In this document: positions 20,599 to 28,728 of the stretch, piece after piece
Layout: each line of letters opens with the position of its first letter
How positions within the stretch are numbered: position 1 is the stretch's first letter
DNA from: CAWEFA01 sp963851385
GTDB lineage: Bacteria; Bacteroidota; Bacteroidia; Bacteroidales; DTGW01
Direction of reading: 5' to 3'
Assembly: GCA_963851385.1 (NCBI GenBank)
Contig: CAWKPE010000004.1
Coordinates: forward strand, 1-43,193
Length of the DNA: 43,193 nt
The notes under the pieces: generated by a model
The model's input: only the letters and a program-made list of their open reading frames with translations
The model's database searches: none
What the model was told of the DNA's origin: nothing
Position numbers and translations under genes: made by a program

Positions 20599-20943
20599 TT
20601 ATAATTTATCCAGGATATTTTGAATTTTAATTTTATCTGATGGCAATTCATTTTTGATAATATCCCAAACTATTGATTCATCTATACTATGGTACGAATG
20701 GGCTATAATATTTCTCATTTTATACATGCCATCCCAGTCCGCTTCAGGAAATTTATTCTTTAATTCATCGCTGATATTATATGCGGACTCTCCTATATTC
20801 ATTAGTTTTACGATTATTGAGTCAAACTTTTCTTCATTCTGTACCATCATCTCCAACGTATCAATATTTATCAGGCTTTTTTCTATTTTCTCAATTGCCC
20901 AGATAATGTTTTTAAGGTTTGCTAAGTCGTTTTTCTTAAACAT
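20599..20943 (-). CDS. hepT: HepT-like toxin (HEPN RNase, DUF86)
   Basis: 114 residues from ATG 20943 (MFKKNDLANL). This start overlaps the MntA stop by 8 bp (ATGTTTAA), a usual toxin-antitoxin arrangement; a longer in-frame start at 20994 lies inside mntA. The catalytic and modified motif RNIIAHSY (Rx4HxY) is at ~76-83, and the length and helical pattern fit the family. HepT is an RNase toxin whose tyrosine in this motif is AMPylated by MntA. The toxin appears intact while its antitoxin is frameshifted. Confidence 0.85.
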   Translation of the reverse strand: MFKKNDLANLKNIIWAIEKIEKSLINIDTLEMMVQNEEKFDSIIVKLMNIGESAYNISDELKNKFPEADWDGMYKMRNIIAHSYHSIDESIVWDIIKNELPSDKIKIQNILDKL

Positions 20944-21242
20944 ATATTGCTTCTTTCTCAATAACGTCTTTAAATGCTGGCAGCACTTTCCCATTAGAAA
21001 TAATATCCACGCTTTTATTTAAATGAGAAGATATATCCTCCTGCAGATTGATATATATTCGAAAAATCCGGTTATTTTTAGCTTCTGGCAAAAAATAAAC
21101 AAGCTAAATCAACATCACTATCCTTATTATAATCACCTCTTGCATATGAACCTACAATAGCAATTTTATCGACAAAATAATTTTGCCTGAAATAAGATTT
21201 GTTTTCATTTAGATAGTTCAATATGTCTTTTGTTGTAAGCAT
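20936..21242 (-). pseudogene. mntA: MntA-like minimal nucleotidyltransferase antitoxin, frameshifted
   Basis: ATG 21242 opens MLTTKDILNYLNENKSYFRQN, then the nucleotidyltransferase motif GSYARGDYNKDSDVDL (GS...DxD). The frame stops at TAA soon after, but deleting one T of the T6 run (A6 on the plus strand, 21090-21095) restores 101 codons ending in KDVIEKEAIYV, the classical MntA C-terminus, with its stop overlapping the hepT start. 307 nt is 3n+1. It could be a real lesion, phase variation at the T6 run, or a homopolymer error; with an intact toxin next door, loss of the antitoxin would be expected to be harmful. Confidence 0.85.
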
Positions 21243-21277
21243 TACTACTTATTATAAAAATTTGTTACTTTAGTTAG

Positions 21278-21285
21278 CAAAGATA
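21278..21285 (-). promoter_or_regulatory. -7 box of the mntA-hepT operon
   Basis: On the minus strand TATCTTTG matches TAnnTTTG, ~36 bp upstream of the mntA ATG. No clear -33 element. Confidence 0.45.
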
Positions 21286-21301
21286 CAAAATCCTATCATT
21301 T

Positions 21302-21449
21302 CATTGTCATCCTGTTAGGCCACTTTAAATCTTAAGCTGAGATACTGTCAAGGGCGATGATACATTTAAATAACATATCTTATCATCGCTTGTGTACCCT
21401 TGACAAAGACTTAGCGTAGATTATCTTCGCTTAACCAGGATGACTATGA
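21302..21449. repeat. dispersed hairpin repeat type A, copy 1
   Basis: A ~148-bp imperfect palindrome. The outer arms CATTGTCATCCTGTTA and TTAACCAGGATGACTATG pair, and the inner arms GTCAAGGG and CCCTTGAC pair around an AT-rich loop. It is closely similar to 27588-27737, and a truncated right arm is at 35753-35783. No coding frame. It looks like a MITE or a structured noncoding element. Confidence 0.7.
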
Positions 21450-21462
21450 ATTATTAAATATA

Positions 21463-21564
21463 CCGCAAGAGTAGCGAAGTAACGGAGTGGATGAGCTTCT
21501 CTTGCACCGCTTCAATAAAAGGGAAAGAACGGAATGGAATAAAGAGTTTCTCTTTTATTGGAAT
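21463..21564. repeat. dispersed hairpin repeat type B, copy 1
   Basis: Two small hairpins in series: GCAAGAG...CTCTTGC and AATAAAAGGGAAA...TTTCTCTTTTATT. Related copies are at 25761, 27751, 30164 and 35800. It directly follows a type A copy, as does the copy at 27751, so A and B probably form one composite element. Confidence 0.7.
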
Positions 21565-21795
21565 ATTTTATATTATTCGAAAATTATTCAATGCAGTTTG
21601 TGGAATTTAAAGATTATTTTCATCCTATGAGAAAACAAATTCAAACTATTTGATCATGAAAAACCTAATTATTAATTATAGGAATGTTTATTTTCAAAAA
21701 GTCGCAATAAGTTGCTTATTTTGTACCACGCCCGTTCTTTTAATAATTTGGTACTTAATTGTAAGATAGTCTATTATAATTTAATACAAAATCGA

Positions 21796-24700
21796 ATGAA
21801 AATTACATTAGCCTCAGCTCTTATAATAATATGCTCTTTAACGATAACTGCTCAAAAGTGGGCAACCTATACAACAGCAAATACCTCTACTCAGCTATGC
21901 AACAACCATGTAAATACCATCACAGTTGATATTGATGGGGCATTGTGGTTTGGAACTTCTCATGGTGTAACAAGATTTGATGGCACCCATTGGAAAAGTT
22001 ACACAACGGTCGATGGTTTGGCAGGGGATGATGTTAGGGAAATAGCTATTGATAAAAAAGGCAATAAATGGTTTGGAATTTATTATGTTGGAGTATCAAA
22101 ATTTGATGGTACCAATTGGACTACATACAATAAAACAAATGGATTAGTTAGTAATGCAATTAATGCAATTGCTATTGATAACAAAGGCAATATATGGTTT
22201 GGAACAAATGAAGGGGTTTCAAAATATGATAATAAGAAATGGACAACCTATGCTAAAATAAATGACTACCAATGTAAAGGATGTAGGGATATAACCACAA
22301 GCTCGGTTACTTCAATAGCAATAGATGCAAAAGGAAATATTTGGTTTGGTTCGTACAATATATTGACCAAGTTTGATGATAAGCATTGGTCTTATTATAA
22401 AATACCTTATGATTGCAGTTCAGTTTTAAATATTATAATAGATGCCCAAGACAATAAGTGGGTTGGAACATGGGGTGGTGGTGCTTTAAAATTTGACGGT
22501 ACTAATTGGACATCTTATAATAAAGGATTAGGCGGTAACCATGTGCAAGCATCAGCGATTGATATGCAAGGCAATAAATGGTTTGCTTGTTCTTGGGGCT
22601 ATACTTGTGTTACCGATTATATGCAAATTATGCCTTCGGGTGTTTCAAAATTTGATGGGACGAATTTTACAACTTATAGTTCAACGAATGGTTTAGCGGA
22701 TGATAATGTTGATGCTATTGCAATTGATAAGCAAGGCAACAAATGGTTTGGTACTTCTGAAGGTGTTTCTAAGTTCGATGATACGAATTGGACTACTTAT
22801 ACTGTTGCTAATTGCTTATATAGCGATGGCATTCGTTCAATTAACATAGATAAAAATAGCATTAAATGGGTTCTTTCAAGACAAGGAAATACTATTTCAA
22901 AATTTGATGGCAAGCATTGGACTAATAATACCTTGCCAACGACTTATTCGAATGCATTTACACTCCCTGGTTATAAACCTGTTATAGATATAAATTGTAT
23001 GGCAGTTGATGCAGAAAACAATAAATGGTTCGGCACAAGTGTAGGTGTTTCAAAATACGATGGGTCAAAATGGACTACAGATACTATAAATTATAAAATT
23101 GTTGACACCTGGGAAATTAGCAATGGACAATGGTTTAAGGACACCATACATCAAAATAAATTTCACTTAAATAATTCAATATATTCCATTGGGTTTGACT
23201 CCAAAGGGAATATGTGGTGCGGGGCATGGGGCAGTATTTTTAAATTTGATGGAGTTAGCTGGCAGAATTTTAAATTGCCACCTGATTTAGAAAAGAAAAG
23301 AATAAGGTTTAATAAAATCAATATTGATTCCAATGATAATGTTTGGTTTGGAACAGACTATGGTGTATTAAAATTTAATGGTACAAATTGGGTAAATTAT
23401 ACTACTAACGATGGCTTAGCCAATGATTATATCACGGCAATAGCCATTGATAAAAACGGCAATAAATGGTTTGGTACTCAAAAAGGGTTATCAAAATTCG
23501 ATGGTTCAAGATGGGTTACTTATAATAAAACCAATGGATTAAATGGTTCTGTTATTGCTTTGGCTATAGATTCCAAAAACAATATTTGGTACAGTGCTTC
23601 AACACAAGATGGAGTTGTGGTAAGTTATCACGGTGTCTCAAAATTTGATGGAAAAAGTTTCACAAATTATGCACCATCTGATGGCTCGACAGACTTTAGT
23701 GCTACAACTATTTCAATAGATACGGCTGACAATATTTGGTTTGGTACTTACAAAGGCATATCCGAGTTTAATGATAAAAATTGGAAAATATCTAATATAA
23801 ACGGATTAATGGATCAGTTTGTAACCAATGTCAATATTGATAAGAACAATAAAACCTTAATAAACAATAGTGCTTCCACAATAAAAAATGACAGTGTAAA
23901 GTGGACAAACTATACTACTGCCAATACTTCAACAACTTTATGCAATAATTTTGTGACTACCATTTCAATAGATTCAATAGGCAATAAATGGTTTGGAACC
24001 TGGGATGGAGTATCGAAATTTGATGGGTCAAAATGGACAACTTACACTATGGTAGATGGTTTAGTTAATAATAAGGTTAACCTGATAGCTATAGACAAAA
24101 AGGGTGATAAATGGATTTGTTGTGATAATGGCATTTCGAAATTTGATGGCAACCATTGGTCAACATATAATTTATGGACTGGGATAGGTACTCAAGTAAA
24201 TTCAATTGCATTAGATACTATTGGCAATATTTGGTTTGGAACATGGGCTGGTGTTTTAAAATTTGATAGTAAAAATTGGGTAAAATATACCACATTTGAT
24301 GGGTTGGCAGGGAATTATGTGATGGGCGTTGCTTCTGATAAACATGGAAATATGTGGTTTGGGTCTAATGGAGGAGTTTCAGAGTTTAATGGCATAAATT
24401 GGTTAACCTATGATAAAAATAATGGTCTGCCAGAAGATGATGTTACACATTTGATAATTGATAAACAGAACAATTTATGGGTTTCAACAAAAAATGGCTC
24501 CATCTCAAAATTTGATGGTGCAAAATGGACAACATACACACTACCAGTAAAACAATGGTATAATTCTAATAGGATTTTGGCAATTACATTAGATAAACAG
24601 GATAGTATCTGGGTTGCAACTTGTAACGGAGTATTTAAATTTAATAATGAAGAATGGGTATTAAGTGTCTTCCCATATGGTCGGTTGGCAAATGCAGTTA

Positions 24701-25515
24701 ATTCCATGGCTTTTGATGAACAGGGGAATAAATGGTTTGGAACAAATGGAGGAGGAGTCTTGAAATCTGATGGTAAAAACTGGTCAATTTTTACTACAAC
24801 AAATGGTTTGGCTGATAATTCTATCCGGGATATTAAATTTGATAGTTCTGATAATATGTGGATAGGTACTGGAAAGATTTCAAAATTTGATGGGAAACAT
24901 TGGGTTAATTTTAATGATGGCGCATCTACAATTGCTATAGATGCAAAGGGTAATAAATGGTTTGCTGGTGGTTTTGTTGGCGTGCTAAAGTTTGATGGCA
25001 CCAATTGGACATGGTATTCTACAAAAAATGGTTTGGTAAATGATGATGTTAGGGTTATTGCCATTGATGCTCAAGGTAACAAATGGTTTGGCACTACCAA
25101 CGGCGTATCTAAATTTGATGGAAATAATTGGACTTCCTATACAAAAGGCAATGGTTTGGCAGGCAAATGGGTTACCACAATAGCTATAGATAATAAGGGT
25201 AATAAATGGTTTGGTTATGCTTATGGTTATGACAATGCTGGTGTATCGAAATTTAATGACACAACATGGGTTACATATACCAAAGCTGATGGTTTAATTG
25301 ATAACAATGTAAGTGCTATTGCCATAGATAAAGAAGGTAATAAATGGATTGGAACTAATAATGGGATTTCAAAATTTGATGGTAAAACTTGGACTAATTA
25401 CAAGACATCCGATGGTTTGATTAGTCCTAGTATCACTGCTATTGCATTCGATAATCATGGCAATAAATGGTTTGCTACTAATGGCGGCATATCTATGTTT
25501 GATGGTACACATTGA
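21796..25515 (+). CDS. giant Reg_prop beta-propeller secreted protein, ended early by TGA
   Basis: Start at ATG 21796 (MKITLASALIIICSLTITAQ, a signal peptide); an in-frame ATG at 21712 would bury the signal. The protein is 1239 residues of ~40-46-residue repeats of the form AIDKxGNKWFGTxxGVSKFDGxxWTTY, the two-component-regulator propeller repeat (Reg_prop). A second start-like block, WTNYTTANTSTTLCNN near residue 702, repeats the N-terminal WATYTTANTSTQLCNN, so the protein is two tandem propeller arrays. It has no membrane segment, kinase or sorting domain. It ends at TGA 25513-25515 exactly where every other repeat has TGG (FDGTH then W), and the frame continues to 25662. It lies in the first island segment. 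The ligand is unknown. Confidence 0.85.
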   Translation: MKITLASALIIICSLTITAQKWATYTTANTSTQLCNNHVNTITVDIDGALWFGTSHGVTRFDGTHWKSYTTVDGLAGDDVREIAIDKKGNKWFGIYYVGVSKFDGTNWTTYNKTNGLVSNAINAIAIDNKGNIWFGTNEGVSKYDNKKWTTYAKINDYQCKGCRDITTSSVTSIAIDAKGNIWFGSYNILTKFDDKHWSYYKIPYDCSSVLNIIIDAQDNKWVGTWGGGALKFDGTNWTSYNKGLGGNHVQASAIDMQGNKWFACSWGYTCVTDYMQIMPSGVSKFDGTNFTTYSSTNGLADDNVDAIAIDKQGNKWFGTSEGVSKFDDTNWTTYTVANCLYSDGIRSINIDKNSIKWVLSRQGNTISKFDGKHWTNNTLPTTYSNAFTLPGYKPVIDINCMAVDAENNKWFGTSVGVSKYDGSKWTTDTINYKIVDTWEISNGQWFKDTIHQNKFHLNNSIYSIGFDSKGNMWCGAWGSIFKFDGVSWQNFKLPPDLEKKRIRFNKINIDSNDNVWFGTDYGVLKFNGTNWVNYTTNDGLANDYITAIAIDKNGNKWFGTQKGLSKFDGSRWVTYNKTNGLNGSVIALAIDSKNNIWYSASTQDGVVVSYHGVSKFDGKSFTNYAPSDGSTDFSATTISIDTADNIWFGTYKGISEFNDKNWKISNINGLMDQFVTNVNIDKNNKTLINNSASTIKNDSVKWTNYTTANTSTTLCNNFVTTISIDSIGNKWFGTWDGVSKFDGSKWTTYTMVDGLVNNKVNLIAIDKKGDKWICCDNGISKFDGNHWSTYNLWTGIGTQVNSIALDTIGNIWFGTWAGVLKFDSKNWVKYTTFDGLAGNYVMGVASDKHGNMWFGSNGGVSEFNGINWLTYDKNNGLPEDDVTHLIIDKQNNLWVSTKNGSISKFDGAKWTTYTLPVKQWYNSNRILAITLDKQDSIWVATCNGVFKFNNEEWVLSVFPYGRLANAVNSMAFDEQGNKWFGTNGGGVLKSDGKNWSIFTTTNGLADNSIRDIKFDSSDNMWIGTGKISKFDGKHWVNFNDGASTIAIDAKGNKWFAGGFVGVLKFDGTNWTWYSTKNGLVNDDVRVIAIDAQGNKWFGTTNGVSKFDGNNWTSYTKGNGLAGKWVTTIAIDNKGNKWFGYAYGYDNAGVSKFNDTTWVTYTKADGLIDNNVSAIAIDKEGNKWIGTNNGISKFDGKTWTNYKTSDGLISPSITAIAFDNHGNKWFATNGGISMFDGTH

Positions 25516-25662
25516 ACAAATTATTCAAATTTTATTGGTATTAATAATAATCAAGTCCCTTCTATTGCTATCGATAGGCATGGCAATAAATGGTTTGGAA
25601 CTGCTTTTAACGGAATTTTCAAACTTGAAGAAAATAATAATGCACTTACAATAAAACCATAA
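25516..25662 (+). pseudogene. cut-off C-terminus of the propeller protein
   Basis: In frame with the upstream gene, 48 more codons contain one further Reg_prop repeat (SIAIDRHGNKWFGTAFNG) and the natural-looking end LEENNNALTIKP before TAA 25660-25662. A single TGG-to-TGA change separates the two parts. Confidence 0.7.
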
Positions 25663-25760
25663 TTTCTTATTCCTGTTAACGCCAATTTGCAATTTATTTA
25701 AAAAATTAGAAAGTAGATTATCATTATTTGAGCAAGATTATAATGAATTATAAAATAATT

Positions 25761-25888
25761 GCAAGGGAAACGAAGTAATGGAATGGATGAGCTTCGCTTG
25801 CCTAGTCTATTTTTTAGTATATTGCATCGAATAATCAATAATCAACCGATAATAATCAATTATTTAGTGGAGCTGGCGGGAGTCGAAC
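25761..25888. repeat. att-like copy 2 with shared flank (type B remnant plus ssrA 3' end)
   Basis: 128 bp aligning without gaps, with only scattered mismatches, to 35800-35927. The last 22 bases (25867-25888) are the tmRNA acceptor/T-arm end. The first ~45 are a truncated type B repeat, and the middle ~60 are AT-rich and practically identical between copies. Beyond GTCGAAC the sequence turns to unrelated AT-rich DNA while the real tmRNA gene continues. This is the junction between the two island segments. The gene gap is 25663-26277. Confidence 0.75.
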
Positions 25889-26026
25889 TTTATTTCATAT
25901 ATAGCAATTAATTAAATAAATGCGATTTAAAAAATTGGTTAGGTCACCGAATTGGTCACTGGTTATATTCAATTTCGCCTCTTAAAATATTTTTTCAGAA
26001 TAAAAATATTGATAAAATTGCTTACC

Positions 26027-26112
26027 CATTTTACCCAAAACTACAGAATGTTTTAGAATACGGATATCAAATGGTGTAAGATAGTTTATTAGAATATTAC
26101 CTAAAACTTAAC
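26027..26112. repeat. dispersed intergenic repeat, copy 2
   Basis: Begins CCCATTTTACCCAAAACTAC and ends ...GGTGTAAGATAGTTTATTAG..., resembling 10838-10920. Noncoding. Confidence 0.4.
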
Positions 26113-26277
26113 TAGTTAAATTTAGCTTCGTTTATTTTAAACCAATAAACATTTTTTAGTAATCTGTGATAAAAAGAATGTATAATATATCTTCATTTAC
26201 TTTATTATCTATTATCATCATATTACCTGCACAACCAAAAAACGTCGAGCAAATAAAATTGGTTTGCTGAGTTGTTA

Positions 26278-27486
26278 TTAAGATTTATTGATTATCCATT
26301 TCCAAGCAGGAATAACTTTTATTTTTTTACCCGAGACTGAAAAAAAATCTTCTTGATCCAAGGTCAATATAGAACCTGAATTTTTTCCAAAGAAATCAAG
26401 TACTTCTACGAGTCCATTTATTTCGCGATCTTTATTATCAAGATTTAGGTCAGAGCAAACCTGAAAAGCGCCTGCAAACTCTTTAAAGTTGAATGTTACA
26501 AAATCGCATTCATTTTTTTGTTTAAAATAATTTACCTCATAACTATTCCTACGCAAATGCAGAAATACTGAGTTCTCAAGCAAACGTCCCAAATCATCAG
26601 AATAACTGAGTGAATTGGCTCTTGCAAACCCGGTATCAACTGAATAAACCTTTTTTGGATTAACTGCTTTACTCCTAGCCGACCAGCTAAATTGCGGTAT
26701 TGAAAATATAAGGTATGAATCTTCAAACCAGTTTACATATTCAGCCACCGAATTGGCAGAGCCTATATTGAAAGTATTTTTAAGCCTGTTTAAGGTGTAC
26801 TCTTTTCCTGCATTAGATATTAAATAAAGAGCTAATTCCATAAGAACTTTAACATTCCTGACTCCATATCTTATTACAATATCCCTGTATATTATGTCCT
26901 TAAAAAGATTTTGCAATGTCTCTAAGGAATTATACTTTAGATATTCAGGAAAACCTCCATTTTCGAGATACTCATTAAATTGCTTTGCAGAAGCTGCGAC
27001 ATTTTTGAACTGCAAATATTCTTGAAATGAAAATGGAAAAAGTTCATGGCTTATCTGCCTACCTGTAAGCCTGGTACCTAACTCCCTACTAAGTAAAGAG
27101 GCATTTGAACCTGTTATAAAAACTTTTTTTCCCTTATCGTGAAGGTTTCTTACAAGTACTTCCCAACCTTTTATATTTTGAATTTCATCAAAATAAAACT
27201 CTTTAACTGATTCACCCATAACCTGCAGCAATTTAATGAAATCACCTGCTTCGAAATCAAATATTCGGGGATCTTCAAAATTGAAGTACGCTGAATTTTG
27301 CTTTTTCCCGGCTGCTAGTTGATTCAAAAAAGTGCTTTTACCACACCTGCGAACTCCGGTAATAATGTCTACATGACCAGTTTTTCCAGGCATATTAGGT
27401 ATTTTTCTCCGAACATCATCTTTCCCCTGAAAAAGATTTTCGTTTTGTTCTATGAATGCCTTTTCTATTTCTGAATAAAGAACCAT
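26278..27486 (-). CDS. AAA ATPase with DUF4143 domain
   Basis: 402 residues. Walker A GVRRCGKST (44-52), Walker B FYFDEIQN near ~98-105, arginine-rich sensor stretch, and SNASLLSRELGTRLTGRQISHELFPFSFQEYL, all typical of the AAA_14/DUF4143 family. The C-terminal DUF4143 region has LLENSVFLHLRRN and a nuclease-like patch NECDFV. Such proteins are common as single genes in accessory DNA and are often loosely called archaeal-type ATPases. Their function is poorly known; roles in DNA handling or toxin-like functions have been suggested. It appears intact and is transcribed alone. Confidence 0.85.
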   Translation of the reverse strand: MVLYSEIEKAFIEQNENLFQGKDDVRRKIPNMPGKTGHVDIITGVRRCGKSTFLNQLAAGKKQNSAYFNFEDPRIFDFEAGDFIKLLQVMGESVKEFYFDEIQNIKGWEVLVRNLHDKGKKVFITGSNASLLSRELGTRLTGRQISHELFPFSFQEYLQFKNVAASAKQFNEYLENGGFPEYLKYNSLETLQNLFKDIIYRDIVIRYGVRNVKVLMELALYLISNAGKEYTLNRLKNTFNIGSANSVAEYVNWFEDSYLIFSIPQFSWSARSKAVNPKKVYSVDTGFARANSLSYSDDLGRLLENSVFLHLRRNSYEVNYFKQKNECDFVTFNFKEFAGAFQVCSDLNLDNKDREINGLVEVLDFFGKNSGSILTLDQEDFFSVSGKKIKVIPAWKWIINKS

Positions 27487-27505
27487 GAAATAAGAGTTTA
27501 TATTG

Positions 27506-27513
27506 CAAATATA
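27506..27513 (-). promoter_or_regulatory. -7 box of the DUF4143 ATPase gene
   Basis: Minus-strand TATATTTG fits TAnnTTTG, 20 bp upstream of the ATG at 27486. Confidence 0.5.
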
Positions 27514-27587
27514 TAAAAGTTTATTTTAGTAATATAAAGATATTATATTAAAATATATTCTGTATAGAGCAAAAGGAATATAGTTAT

Positions 27588-27737
27588 CCATTGTCATCCT
27601 GTTAAGCCACCTTAAATATTAAGCGGAGTTTTTGTTAAGGGAACTGATACATTTTAAATAACATATCTTATCATCGCTTGTATACCCTTGACAAAGACTT
27701 AGCGCAGATTATCTTTGCCTAACCAGGATGACAATGA
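27588..27737. repeat. dispersed hairpin repeat type A, copy 2
   Basis: Outer arms CATTGTCATCCTGTTA and AACCAGGATGACAATG form a near-perfect inverted repeat. The interior matches 21302-21449 with scattered changes. Noncoding. Confidence 0.7.
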
Positions 27738-27750
27738 ATTATTAAATATA

Positions 27751-27851
27751 CCGCGAGGGTAGCGTAGTAACGAAGTGGATGAGCTTCTCTTGCACCGCTT
27801 CCCCAAAAGTGAAAGAGCATAATGGAATGATGTGATTTCTCTTTTTTTATT
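27751..27851. repeat. dispersed hairpin repeat type B, copy 3
   Basis: Follows type A copy 2 in the same order as at 21302-21564. It carries GGATGAGCTTCTCTTGCACC and the GGAATGAT...TTTCTCTTTTT end. Confidence 0.65.
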
Positions 27852-27930
27852 AATAGTCTTCTCATATGAAGTCATTTTCCTTTTCTTTTGCAAAAATGAA
27901 AACGATTTAATGTATTAAGTTCATATAATG

Positions 27931-27963
27931 AAAAAAGGATAATCATTATGATCATCCTTTTTT
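27931..27963 (-). terminator. intrinsic terminator after the tRNA-like gene
   Basis: A 33-base near-perfect palindrome: arm AAAAAAGGAT.ATCAT with its complement ATGAT.ATCCTTTTTT, one mismatch and a one-base centre, with a T run on either strand. It starts directly at the 3' end of the tRNA-like sequence, as tRNA terminators often do. It could also end transcription from the left. Confidence 0.75.
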
Positions 27964-27964
27964 G

Positions 27965-28050
27965 CGGGGAGAAGGGGATTCGAACCCCTGAATCCAATAT
28001 GGATTAACAGATTCTTAAACTGTTGCTTTCAGCCACTCAGCCATCTCAGA
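27965..28050 (-). tRNA. class II tRNA-like gene (Ser/Leu type) with unpaired acceptor 5' end
   Basis: 86 nt. D-arm GCT...AGC with AGTGG in the loop, anticodon arm ACAGT-TTAAGAA-TCTGT, long variable arm AATCC-ATATT-GGATT, and a perfect T-arm AGGGG-TTCGAAT-CCCCT. The acceptor 3' strand is TCTCCCC and base 73 is G, as in tRNA-Ser. The expected 5' strand is GGGGAGA, but the sequence has TCTGAGA, so base pairs 1-3 are lost, and pair 31-39 is T-T. The anticodon as aligned is AAG (Leu), unusual in bacteria; shifting the loop by one base would give TAA. It is therefore a pseudo-tRNA or an unorthodox one. It lies 63 bp downstream of rloB on the same strand and is followed by its own terminator. An AGGGAGA that could pair with the acceptor is at 28096-28102. 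Confidence 0.6.
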
Positions 28051-28113
28051 TAAGTTTCAACTTCTCGGAAATGTCTTAGTATTATAAGTTAGTATTCTCC
28101 CTAATTTTTAGTC

Positions 28114-28728
28114 TCATATAAATTTTATCAATGCTTCAACTAGTTTGAATACAGTCGTCGATGATTCTTCGCTTGCAGGATTGTTATGAGGTTCAAATGA
28201 AACATATATATTTTTTGCTCTTGCAATTGCAATATTACAATTTGGATTTATTAAATTTAAAATTTTTGGAATATCTTTCTTTTCTTTTGAATAAGGCGTA
28301 CTCAGGTATTTTTTTAATTTATCTGAGTATTCTTTTCTTGAAAGTTTCCCAGTGATATTTTCAAAATGTAATATATACCAAAATTCAAATGCCTGAATTG
28401 AATATGCAATTTTCATCCCATTTTCTTGCCCTAATTTGATACTTTGGTTGAATTTTGAATCTATCGTATCATCTTTATCAAATACTAGCCAATATTGATC
28501 ATACTTGTTTATTCTTTTATTTTTATCTTTTACGACTTCCTCAACAAATTTTAAAGAATCACCTCCTTTAATATTTAAGATTTTTGTGTGTGCTGAAGAT
28601 AACCTAAATGATCTAAAATATTCTGGTTCCGTATTCTTCCCTTGGCAATAGATTAGAAATGAATCTTTTATTTCCCTAAAGGGTGGCTTTCGCTTATAAA
28701 TCCTTTCCTCTAACCTATTCCTTGACAT
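28114..28728 (-). CDS. rloB: RloB/AbiLii-like protein (probable TOPRIM-fold nuclease of an AbiL-type defence pair)
   Basis: 204 residues from ATG 28728 (MSRNRLEERIYKRKPPFREI). This start overlaps the ATPase gene by 14 bp, so the two are coupled; the longer in-frame start at 28773 lies inside the ATPase gene. Family motifs: CQGKNTEPEYF (Glu34), VFDKDD (Asp84, Asp86, Asp87) and FEFWYILHF near ~113. The Glu plus DxD pattern is that of TOPRIM-like nucleases. RloB is the second component of the AbiL abortive-infection system (AbiLii), working with an AAA ATPase. By analogy with PARIS (AAA15 ATPase plus TOPRIM nuclease, which cleaves host tRNA), the target may be RNA; that is inference. Confidence 0.82.
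   Translation of the reverse strand: MSRNRLEERIYKRKPPFREIKDSFLIYCQGKNTEPEYFRSFRLSSAHTKILNIKGGDSLKFVEEVVKDKNKRINKYDQYWLVFDKDDTIDSKFNQSIKLGQENGMKIAYSIQAFEFWYILHFENITGKLSRKEYSDKLKKYLSTPYSKEKKDIPKILNLINPNCNIAIARAKNIYVSFEPHNNPASEESSTTVFKLVEALIKFI

Noticed and set aside
24408..25064. Long antisense open frame of 218 codons within the propeller gene
   Set aside because: A shadow of the repetitive sense gene; no start context or recognisable protein.
25513..25515. TGA read as tryptophan (recoded genetic code) because it replaces a conserved Trp in the propeller repeat
   Set aside because: The MoxR gene ends with TGA overlapping the next ATG, rloB also ends with TGA, and tryptophan is otherwise TGG. 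One point change is simpler.
21796..25662. Regularly spaced DNA similarity that could look like a CRISPR or tandem DNA array
   Set aside because: The repeats are protein repeats (Reg_prop) in one open frame with codon-level variation; no short identical repeats with unique spacers.
25921..26040. Possible remnant of an integrase C-terminus (a minus-strand stretch reads PVTNSVT before a stop)
   Set aside because: The frame is closed by a stop immediately upstream and no recombinase motif is found nearby.
27699..27893. Minus-strand ORF of 64 codons near the type B repeat
   Set aside because: It lies across repeat elements and has no credible homology or start signal.
28044..28095. Homology between this extra stretch at the tRNA-like gene and the 47-bp insert at 34290-34336
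   Set aside because: Similar length only; no shared sequence beyond short AT-rich words.
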